This document shows positions 1 to 5,019 of a stretch of 14,035 nt of DNA, one piece after another (the stretch's first letter is position 1; each line of letters starts with the position of its first letter). Made by a program: the position numbers and the translations under genes. The DNA lies in NCBI GenBank assembly GCA_016177355.1, contig JACOVL010000037.1, forward strand, positions 1-14,035, read 5' to 3'. The stretch comes from Betaproteobacteria bacterium. Its GTDB lineage: Bacteria > Pseudomonadota > Gammaproteobacteria > Burkholderiales > SG8-41. Under the pieces are notes generated by a model. It had not been told where the DNA came from and made no database searches. It worked only from the letters and a program-made list of their open reading frames with translations.

Positions 1-375
1 GACGAGCGCGTGCACCTGCTGCAGATCTGGATCGAGCCCGAGTTCACGGGGATACCCCCGGGCTACGAGGAAAAGCAGTTCGGTGCGGCGGAAAAGCGCG
101 GACGGCTGCGGCTGATTGCGTCCCCCGACGGGAGGGAAGGCTCGGTGACGATCCATCAGGACGCCTGCGTCTATGCCTCGCTGCTCGACGGCAGGGACGC
201 GGTCACGCATCGGCTCGCGCCGGGGCGCCGCGCCTACGTGCACGTCGCGCGTGGTTCGGTCAAGGTCAACGGCACGCCGCTCGAGAGCGGCGACGGCGCC
301 AGGATCGCCGGAGAAAGCGAAATCAGTCTCGGCAAGGCCGCGCAGGCGGAAGTGCTGCTGTTCGATCTCGCCTGA
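1..375 (+). CDS. Pirin family protein, C-terminal part (5' end outside window)
   Basis: The reading frame is open from the first base, so this is the C-terminal ~124 residues of a longer gene (pirins are usually 230-290 residues). It begins DERVHLLQIWIEP, followed by GYEEKQF and a beta-rich tail with HRLAPGRRAYVHVARG and GDGARI. This is the layout of the C-terminal cupin half of pirin/YhaK proteins. Pirins are cytoplasmic bicupin metalloproteins; some have quercetin dioxygenase activity or act as redox-sensitive partners. The N-terminal metal-binding half is not in the window, so activity cannot be judged. A GTG at 10 could be mistaken for a start, but the pirin similarity begins before it. 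The next gene lies 61 bases downstream on the same strand and may be cotranscribed. Confidence 0.85.
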   Translation, partial: DERVHLLQIWIEPEFTGIPPGYEEKQFGAAEKRGRLRLIASPDGREGSVTIHQDACVYASLLDGRDAVTHRLAPGRRAYVHVARGSVKVNGTPLESGDGARIAGESEISLGKAAQAEVLLFDLA

Positions 376-436
376 CGGATATGGGCCGTCTGGATGCCTG
401 TCACTTCGACTGAGCGCGGCCGGGGAAAAGACAACG

Positions 437-1372
437 ATGGACGAAATGACGAGCTTGCTGGCGCAATACGGCCTCGTGCTGGTGTTCGCCAACGTGTTTC
501 TGACCCAGGTCGGCGTGCCGGTGCCGGCGATACCGACGCTGGTCGTCGCGGGGACGCTGGCGCAGCGGGGTGACCTGTCTGCTGCGATGGTACTCATCGT
601 GGCGGTCGGGGCGTCCCTGCTGGGTGATCTCCCATGGTTTGTCGCTGGGCGGATTTACGGCAGCCGCGCCATCAACGTGCTGTGCCGGGTCGCGATCGAG
701 CCGGATACCTGCGTCAAACAGACCGAGACTATTTTCGAGCGCTGGGGCGCACCTTCACTGGTGTTCGCCAAGTTCATACCCGGATTCTCGATAGTGGCGC
801 CGCCGATCGCCGGCGCGATGCGGCTGGCCGTCCCGCCGTTTTTCGTCTTCAGCGCGATCGGAGCGGCGGTTTGGGCGGGCGTCGCGCTCGCGGTGGGAAT
901 GATTTTCCACGCACAGGTGGACTGGATCATCCAATGGCTCGCCGAGATGGGGTCACGGGCTGCGCTCGTGATCGGTTCCGGTCTTGCCTTGTACCTGGCG
1001 TTCAGATGGATCGAGCGCCGGCTGTTCATCCGCTGGCTGCGCATGGCGCGGATTTCGGTGGATGAGCTGCACGAGCAGCTTCAGCGCTCCGACAAGCCCG
1101 TGATACTGGATGCGCGTTCGATGACGGCGCGCAAGCTCGACCCGCGCCGCATCCCCGGGGCGCTTGCAGTGGACATCAACGCGCCCGAGCCTCATCTTGC
1201 TGCAATCCTCCCGGAACGCGAAGTGGTGGTGTACTGTACGTGACCCAACGAAGCGAGCGCGGCGCGTGTCGCCCGCCAGTTGATGGACAAGGGGTTCGGA
1301 AAGGTGAGGCCGCTCGCCGGGGGGCTCGAAGCCTGGATTGCCGCGGGACGCGAGTTCACGGTGTTTGAGTAA
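437..1372 (+). CDS. DedA-rhodanese fusion membrane protein, probable selenoprotein (in-frame TGA read as Sec269)
   Basis: Residues ~1-200 are a DedA/SNARE-associated-type membrane domain. It has hydrophobic stretches near residues 10-42, 50-72, 135-160 and 174-193, the GDLPWFVAGR motif, and the family signature FAKFIPGFSIVAPPIAGAMR at ~109-130. Residues ~203-311 are a cytoplasmic rhodanese domain (ISVDELHEQL, VILDAR, RIPGALAVDI, VVVYC). The frame meets TGA at 1241-1243 (codon 269) within YCT-stop-PNEASAARVARQ. It then continues for 42 codons with normal G/C-rich third positions and typical rhodanese sequence (PLAGGLEAWIAAG) to TAA at 1370. Reading TGA as selenocysteine gives 311 residues and a Cys267-Thr-Sec269 motif. 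From memory, related DedA-rhodanese proteins have Cys-x-Cys-Pro-Asn-Glu here. The start at 437 is chosen because DedA similarity begins there; the open frame upstream to 173 is antisense-like noise overlapping the pirin gene. Likely roles are sulfur or selenium transfer, or thiol redox at the inner membrane. If TGA is not recoded, the gene is truncated in its active site. Confidence 0.8.
1241..1243 (+). other. Candidate selenocysteine codon (in-frame UGA)
   Basis: This TGA lies in the rhodanese active-site loop, two codons after the catalytic-position TGT (Cys267). Both sides of the TGA are in the same frame and belong to one rhodanese domain, with no insertion, deletion or second stop before the TAA at 1370. 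Cys-to-Sec replacement in a redox or sulfurtransferase loop is the classic place for a bacterial selenocysteine. A recent nonsense mutation or a base-call error from TGC/TGT cannot be excluded from one sequence. Confidence 0.7.
1253..1272 (+). promoter_or_regulatory. Candidate bacterial SECIS hairpin
   Basis: Starting 9 bases after the TGA, GCGA (1253-1256) pairs with TCGC (1269-1272). G1257 is bulged, then CGC (1258-1260) pairs with GTG (1266-1268, one G-T wobble), leaving a five-base loop GGCGC (1261-1265). The loop begins 17 bases after the TGA. A bulge on the 5' side, a three-pair upper stem and a loop holding GG resemble the E. coli fdhF SECIS layout. An overlapping hairpin is also possible: GGCG 1261-1264 with CGCC 1270-1273, loop CGTGT. 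The DNA is GC-rich, so hairpins arise easily; this is support, not proof. Confidence 0.45.
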
Positions 1373-1395
1373 ATCACTGAAGAGAGGAGAGATTC

Positions 1396-1815
1396 ATGAA
1401 CGCTTTGTGTGAGATGGGCAAACAATACGGTCCGCTCGGCGGGCGCATTCTTCTGGCGCTCATTTTCCTGATCTCGGGCTATGACAAGATCGGCGGCTTT
1501 TCCGGAACCGCCGCTTACATGGCGGGCAAGGGGATTCCCTTCGCGGAGGCCGCGCTCGTCATCAGCATCGTCATCGAGATCGGCGGTGGCCTCATGCTGA
1601 TCGCCGGCTGGAAAGCGCGCTGGGCGGCGACCGCGATCTTCCTGTGGCTGATCCCGGTGACGCTGCTCTTTCATAACTTCTGGGCGGTGGACGCCGCGCA
1701 GTACCAGAACCAGTTCAACCACTTCCTGAAGAACCTGTGCATCATCGGCGGCATGCTCTACATCATGGCCTTTGGCGCCGGGCCGCTCAGCCTGGATGCC
1801 CGCGGCAAGACCTGA
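1396..1815 (+). CDS. DoxX family membrane protein
   Basis: This 139-residue protein has four hydrophobic segments (about residues 14-31, 45-67, 75-93 and 112-130). The family pattern GRILLALIFLISGYDKIGGF is near the N-terminus and HNFW near the middle. DoxX-family proteins are small inner-membrane proteins related to the DoxD subunit of thiosulfate:quinone oxidoreductase; most are uncharacterised, and several are tied to thiol or oxidative stress. The start has a good ribosome site (GAGGAGA, 1384-1390). The gene begins 23 bases after the TAA of the DedA-rhodanese gene, so the two are probably one operon. In mycobacteria, as I recall, DoxX acts with a rhodanese (SseA) and superoxide dismutase, which makes this pairing suggestive. 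The last four codons and the stop lie inside a dispersed 51-base repeat. Confidence 0.85.
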   Translation: MNALCEMGKQYGPLGGRILLALIFLISGYDKIGGFSGTAAYMAGKGIPFAEAALVISIVIEIGGGLMLIAGWKARWAATAIFLWLIPVTLLFHNFWAVDAAQYQNQFNHFLKNLCIIGGMLYIMAFGAGPLSLDARGKT

Positions 1816-1849
1816 ACCACGGAATCCTCCGGCGCCGCGTAGCGATGCC
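1799..1849 (+). repeat. Dispersed 51-base repeat, copy 1 (covers the doxX stop codon)
   Basis: This matches 4616-4666 in the same orientation, without gaps, at 48 of 51 bases. It starts at CCCGCGGCAAGACCTGAACC and runs to GTAGCGATGCC. Copy 1 supplies the last DoxX residues (RGKT) and the stop; copy 2 lies in non-coding DNA. It looks like a REP-type intergenic element that abuts or has replaced the 3' end of the gene. Confidence 0.8.
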
Positions 1850-1862
1850 CCGTCGCTCCGCG
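1836..1862. repeat. Hairpin between convergent genes (REP-like; possible bidirectional transcript end)
   Basis: CGCG-T-AGCGA (1836-1845) pairs with TCGCT-C-CGCG (1853-1862) around a seven-base loop, giving nine pairs with one T/C mismatch. It sits between the convergent doxX and the small basic-protein gene. No T-run follows on either strand, so it is not a textbook intrinsic terminator. It may protect 3' ends or simply be part of the repeat. Confidence 0.45.
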
Positions 1863-1881
1863 CGAACTCGGGCTATCACCT

Positions 1882-2193
1882 TCAGCCGTCGCTCTGTTTC
1901 GTGCTTCCGTCGTAGGCCAGAACCCGGTCCAGGTTGTCCTGAATCTCGCGCAGCTTCGTCTGCAGGTACAGCATGGCGAAGGTCCTGGCGGTTTCGGGAA
2001 GATGAAAAGCGTAGGCGCCAACGAAGCCCTTGCCGGCTTTCTTCAATTTACGGAAGAGCTCGATGGCGTCGCGCTGGCGCAGGATCGCGCGCTTTTTTGC
2101 CTTGCGATAACCCGGGCGTCCCCGCTTGACCCTCACGACGGCGACGCCTTTCGCGTCGACGATCACTTTGAATATCCGCTTTTGGTTGTTCAC
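1882..2193 (-). CDS. Small basic protein of unknown function, downstream of ppk2
   Basis: I do not recognise this 103-residue protein. The first half is very basic (RVKRGRPGYRKAKKRAILRQ near residues 22-41). The middle has FRKLKKAGKGFVGAYAFHLP, and the C-terminal part looks helical (TARTFAMLYLQTKLREIQDN). It has no signal peptide, membrane segment or cysteine. It starts with GTG 26 bases after the ppk2 stop, with a weak AGGT ribosome site, so it is most likely cotranscribed and perhaps translationally coupled with ppk2. The cationic character would suit binding to polyphosphate or nucleic acid, but that is inference from charge and context only. The sensible codon bias and the tight spacing argue that it is a real gene. 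Confidence 0.65.
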   Translation of the reverse strand: MNNQKRIFKVIVDAKGVAVVRVKRGRPGYRKAKKRAILRQRDAIELFRKLKKAGKGFVGAYAFHLPETARTFAMLYLQTKLREIQDNLDRVLAYDGSTKQSDG

Positions 2194-2219
2194 GGTTATG
2201 GCTACCTGATTGAGAGTGC

Positions 2220-3131
2220 CTAATAAATCTCGGGGACAAAATTCTGGCTATCCAGCGGAGGACGGGCATAGCCCTCGCGCAGTTCGGGTTTCCGTTTGGG
2301 AAGCTTCATCTTCTTCGGCGTCACGTCCTTGTACGGCAGCAGGCTCAAGAGGTGGGCGATGCAGTTCAGGTGAGCCCGCTTCTTGTTGTCCGAATTGACC
2401 ACGTACCACCTGGATTGATCGATGTCGGTGTGGATGAGCATGTCGTCCTTGGCGCGGGAGTAGTCCTGCCATCGGTCGCGTGATTCCAGATCCATCGGCG
2501 ACAGCTTCCAGCGCTTGGTCGGATCATCGATCCTGGACTTGAAGCGGCGCTCTTGTTCCTTGTCGCTCACCGAAAACCAGTATTTCACGATGGTGATGCC
2601 CGAACGCACCAGCATGCTCTCGAATTCCGGGCAGCTGCGCATGAATTCCAGGTATTCGGCGTCCGTACAGAACCCCATCACGCGCTCGACCCCGGCGCGG
2701 TTGTACCAGGAGCGGTCGAGCAATGTCATCTCGCCCGCCGCCGGCAGCTCGGCAACATAGCGCTGGAAATACCACTGGGTCTTCTGGCGCTCCGTCGGCG
2801 TGCCGAGCGCCACCACGCGGCAGACGCGCGGATTGAGCGGTTGGCTGATCCGCTTGATGACACCACCCTTGCCGGCGGCATCGCGGCCCTCGAAGATGAC
2901 CAGAACCTTGCGGCCCTCGTGCCTGATCCATTCCTGCACCTTGACCAGTTCGACGTGCAGGCGGCGCAGCTCGCGCAAGTAGAACTTGTTGCGCTTCTTC
3001 TTCTTCGCTTTGGGATCGGCGAGCGGACTCGCCGGGTGCATGTCCGGAACCTTCGTACCCCTACCCAGCGTCAAAGGAGCCGCTTTGGCCTTATCGGCAC
3101 GGCCGCGCTTGTCCTTTTTTCGTTTGCCCAT
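2220..3131 (-). CDS. ppk2: Polyphosphate kinase 2 (PPK2 family)
   Basis: PPK2 enzymes transfer phosphate between polyphosphate and nucleotides (NDP to NTP, some NMP to NDP) in the cytoplasm. This 303-residue protein has the Walker A motif GRDAAGKGG (residues 82-90), the lid/Walker B region DRSWYNRAGVERVMGF (139-154), and QRYVAELP and YWFSVSDKEQERRF, all hallmarks of the family. Length and the single kinase domain fit class I. The first ~50 residues are a lysine-rich, low-complexity tail (PKAKKKKRNKF), which may be an anionic-polymer-binding extension. The ATG at 3131 follows a modest GAAG ribosome site, and a candidate promoter lies about 90 bases upstream. It is followed after 26 bases by the small basic-protein gene. 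Which nucleotide is preferred cannot be read from the sequence. Confidence 0.93.
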   Translation of the reverse strand: MGKRKKDKRGRADKAKAAPLTLGRGTKVPDMHPASPLADPKAKKKKRNKFYLRELRRLHVELVKVQEWIRHEGRKVLVIFEGRDAAGKGGVIKRISQPLNPRVCRVVALGTPTERQKTQWYFQRYVAELPAAGEMTLLDRSWYNRAGVERVMGFCTDAEYLEFMRSCPEFESMLVRSGITIVKYWFSVSDKEQERRFKSRIDDPTKRWKLSPMDLESRDRWQDYSRAKDDMLIHTDIDQSRWYVVNSDNKKRAHLNCIAHLLSLLPYKDVTPKKMKLPKRKPELREGYARPPLDSQNFVPEIY

Positions 3132-3220
3132 GACTCTTCATCCCAGCTTCATGGTGTTGTCACCGCGCGCTCTCTTCCGAGGACCCGTGCCCTTGAAAAC
3201 AAAAGCGATCCAACCGCGAC

Positions 3221-3249
3221 AGTATATGTTTGTTTCGGCGCCCGACGAA
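3221..3249 (-). promoter_or_regulatory. Candidate promoter for ppk2
   Basis: On the minus strand a TATACT box (3221-3226, five of six consensus bases) lies about 90 bases upstream of the ppk2 start. The base string 17 positions further upstream, TTCGTC, is a poor -35 match. This is the best sigma-70-like site on this strand of the gap. Confidence 0.35.
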
Positions 3250-3396
3250 AGAGTGGCCCATTTGCGCGCGAAAATCAACACTCGGCGTCAGGATTCCCAA
3301 TTCACTCTTGTGAAACCGGGGACGGACCACGAATTCCGGTTGGCGAAATCAGAAAACGTGGTCTGCCCCGGAGGATACTTGTTCAGGTTGCAGGTC

Positions 3397-3425
3397 TTGT
3401 GGTGATCCGCGTTACGGACTAGAGT
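3397..3425 (+). promoter_or_regulatory. Candidate promoter for the Bug-type receptor gene
   Basis: TTGTGG (3397-3402) and TAGAGT (3420-3425) are separated by exactly 17 bases and lie about 50 bases upstream of the chosen start codon. The matches to TTGACA and TATAAT are only moderate, so this is a tentative site. Confidence 0.3.
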
Positions 3426-3463
3426 GATTGAAAAAGCAGACCCCGCATACCAGCGAGGGCTTC

Positions 3464-3470
3464 AAGGAGG
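3464..3470 (+). promoter_or_regulatory. Strong ribosome binding site fixing the receptor start
   Basis: AAGGAGG sits four bases before the ATG at 3475 and decides that start over the GTG at 3424, which lies 17 codons upstream, has no such site, and would place polar residues before the signal peptide. Confidence 0.8.
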
Positions 3471-3474
3471 ACTC

Positions 3475-4458
3475 ATGGTGCAGCGTCGATTCTTGCTTTC
3501 GGCAGTGTTATTCGCGGCGTCCGTCGCGCCGGTTCTGGCTTTCGCGCAGACGGAGCCATATCCATCGCGTCCGGTGCGCATAGTCATTCCATTCGCGCCC
3601 GGCGGCGCGTCCGATTTCATCGGGCGCATCCTCCAGCCGAAGCTCTCGGAAGAGCTGGGGCAGCAGGTCGTCGTCGACAACCGGCCGGGCGCGTCTGGCG
3701 GGATCGGCGTTGAAACAGCGGCCACTGCCACGCCCGACGGCTACACGTTGCTGCTCGGCAACGTGAGCTCGATGGGGATTGGGCCGAACCTCTTTGCCAC
3801 TATCCGGAAGCGCGCGAGCGATCTCGTCCCGATCACGCTCGTCGTAGATGTCCCGGGCGCGCTCGGCATCCACGGCGGCCTGCCGGCGAACAACCTCAAG
3901 GAGTTCATCGCGTACGCGCGCGCGAACGAGGGCAAGCTGAGCTACGGCTCGGCCGGCTACGCCAGCGCGCAGCGCATGGCTTTCGAGTTCTTCATGAGCA
4001 AGGCCGGCATCAAGCTCCTGCACGTGCCGTACAGGGGCGGTGCGGGCGCTTCCACGATCGCGACGATTAGCGGCGAGGTCGCGGCGACGATGGTTACCAC
4101 CGCTTCGCTCGTGCCCCATGCCAAGACCGGCAAGATCAAGATCTTGGCGGTGGTGGCCAAGAAGCGCATACCGGCGCTGCCGGATACGCCGACGATGATC
4201 GAGTCCGGATTCCCTGAGCTGGATCTGGGCTCCTGGCAGGGCATCTACGTGCCCAGGGGCACGCCGAAAGCGATCATCAACAAGCTCTACAAGGTCACCG
4301 TGAAGGTCGTGCACGATCCGTGGACGGGGCAGCAGTACAGTAAGGTGAGCGCGCAGCAGATCACCAGCGATTCGCTTGCGGAGTTCGCGAAGTTCATGCG
4401 CGAGCAAGTGGCCTTCTGGGGCAAGGTCACCAAGGACCTCGGCATCAAGGTCGAGTAA
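3475..4458 (+). CDS. Bug/TctC-family periplasmic solute-binding receptor
   Basis: This 327-residue exported protein belongs to the tripartite tricarboxylate transporter receptor family (Bug, TctC), greatly expanded in Burkholderiales. The N-terminus is a classic signal peptide: basic VQRRF, a hydrophobic core, and cleavage after AFAQ near residue 25. The mature protein opens with the family signature YPSRPVRIVIPFAPGGASD, followed by VVVDNRPGASGGIGVE, PDGYTLLLGNVSS and LHVPYRGGAGA. Bug proteins bind carboxylic acids, amino acids or similar solutes in the periplasm. Many are orphans with no TctA/TctB beside them, as here. A strong ribosome site and its own candidate promoter suggest independent expression. 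A carboxylate ligand would fit the LeuCD-like genes downstream, but 561 bases of repeat-rich DNA separate them, so the link is weak. Confidence 0.92.
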   Translation: MVQRRFLLSAVLFAASVAPVLAFAQTEPYPSRPVRIVIPFAPGGASDFIGRILQPKLSEELGQQVVVDNRPGASGGIGVETAATATPDGYTLLLGNVSSMGIGPNLFATIRKRASDLVPITLVVDVPGALGIHGGLPANNLKEFIAYARANEGKLSYGSAGYASAQRMAFEFFMSKAGIKLLHVPYRGGAGASTIATISGEVAATMVTTASLVPHAKTGKIKILAVVAKKRIPALPDTPTMIESGFPELDLGSWQGIYVPRGTPKAIINKLYKVTVKVVHDPWTGQQYSKVSAQQITSDSLAEFAKFMREQVAFWGKVTKDLGIKVE

Positions 4459-4496
4459 GCAGCCCGTGACGTAAGGCGTAAATGGGGTCGCAAGAA

Positions 4497-4576
4497 AAAC
4501 AGGGTCGGGTTCACATTTATTCGCGGCTGCTTCCGCAACTTAATGAGGTTGCGGAAAAGTGGACCTGACCCTGTTT
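4497..4576. mobile_element. MITE-like palindromic element, copy A
   Basis: This 80-base element has imperfect terminal inverted repeats: AAACAGGGTCGGGTTCAC at the left and, reverse-complemented, AAACAGGGTCAGGTCCAC at the right (16 of 18 bases match). Inside is a perfect nine-pair hairpin, TTCCGCAAC (4531-4539) with GTTGCGGAA (4548-4556). It encodes nothing. Such GGGTCAGGTCCAC-ended units are probably non-autonomous elements mobilised by a transposase elsewhere. The same sequence occurs again 210 bases downstream. Confidence 0.75.
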
Positions 4577-4615
4577 CATGCTCCACGATAAAGTTACGCT
4601 GCCCCCGTTCGTTTA

Positions 4616-4666
4616 CCCGCGGCAAGACCTGAACCACGAAACCCTCCGGCACCGCGTAGCGATGCC
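4616..4666 (+). repeat. Dispersed 51-base repeat, copy 2
   Basis: This is the second copy of the repeat at 1799-1849 (48 of 51 bases identical, no gaps). It lies between the two MITE-like elements and outside any gene. The sequence after the match differs from copy 1, so the hairpin seen beside copy 1 is not preserved here. Confidence 0.8.
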
Positions 4667-4706
4667 TCCGTCCGCCGGCGCGCCAGACAGGATGAATGAG
4701 TAAGAA

Positions 4707-4786
4707 AAATAGGGTCGGGTTCACATTTATTCGCGGCTGCTTCCGCAACTTAATGAGGTTGCGGAAAAGTGGACCTGACCCTGTTT
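4707..4786. mobile_element. MITE-like palindromic element, copy B
   Basis: This is a direct copy of the element at 4497-4576. Over an 87-base match (4492-4578 against 4702-4788) only one base differs (C4500 to T4710). At its right edge the string CTGTTTCA is repeated (4781-4788 and 4789-4796), after which TGCTCCAC again matches the flank of copy A. So the duplication extends slightly beyond the element. The near identity means a recent duplication or strong homogenisation. Confidence 0.75.
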
Positions 4787-5019
4787 CACTGTTTCATGCT
4801 CCACCCGGCGTTCTGGGTGCCGTTTAATCGTTGGAGACGGCGGGGCCAAAACCCGCAGGTCACTAGCAGCGTCTGCTCGCGTTGCCGTCACCGATGGTCC
4901 GTTGAACTCGCCGCCGATAGCGGACATTGCGTGTTGGCGCGGCAGTCCCCGACCAGACCCTGCATTCGTGGTAAATTCGGGGCTGGCTATCCGGTTGGCC
5001 CGCCGATCAGAAATCCGAA

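Larger units (their letters stand above)
3132..3474. other. Non-coding gap between divergent ppk2 and the solute receptor gene
   Basis: This 343-base stretch separates two divergently transcribed genes. I see no convincing gene in it: open frames crossing it are continuations of shadows of ppk2 and lack ribosome sites. It contains the candidate promoters described for each flanking gene, and otherwise nothing I recognise. Confidence 0.6.
4459..5019. other. Repeat-rich intergenic region without genes
   Basis: This 561-base stretch between the receptor gene and the leuC-like gene holds two 80-base MITE-like elements, one 51-base dispersed repeat between them, and about 200 bases of unrecognised sequence before the leuC start. 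The open frames here run through the repeats antisense, repeat the same residues, and have no ribosome site. A GTAAATTC string at 4971-4978 could be a -10 region for the leuC-like gene, but no -35 partner is clear. Confidence 0.7.

Noticed and set aside
173..436. Upstream in-frame extension of the DedA-rhodanese gene
   Set aside because: It overlaps the pirin gene in another frame and its translation is Arg/Ser-rich low-complexity; DedA similarity starts at 437.
437..1243. DedA-rhodanese gene as an ordinary truncated gene ending at TGA 1243
   Set aside because: The domain continues in frame with conserved motifs and normal codon use for 42 codons, and the stop sits exactly at a likely Cys position. 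Not fully excluded; kept as the alternative.
2553..3422. Plus-strand frame opposite ppk2 extending into the gap
   Set aside because: Antisense shadow of ppk2; no ribosome site and no domain, and the part in the gap has no independent start.
3508..4407. Long minus-strand frame opposite the receptor gene
   Set aside because: Shadow of a clear Bug-family gene; Arg-rich translation with no recognisable domain.
4287..4748. Minus-strand frame of 153 codons through the repeats
   Set aside because: It is the antisense reading of the receptor 3' end and both MITE-like copies, giving the same peptide RKQPRINVNPTLFFL twice, with no ribosome site.
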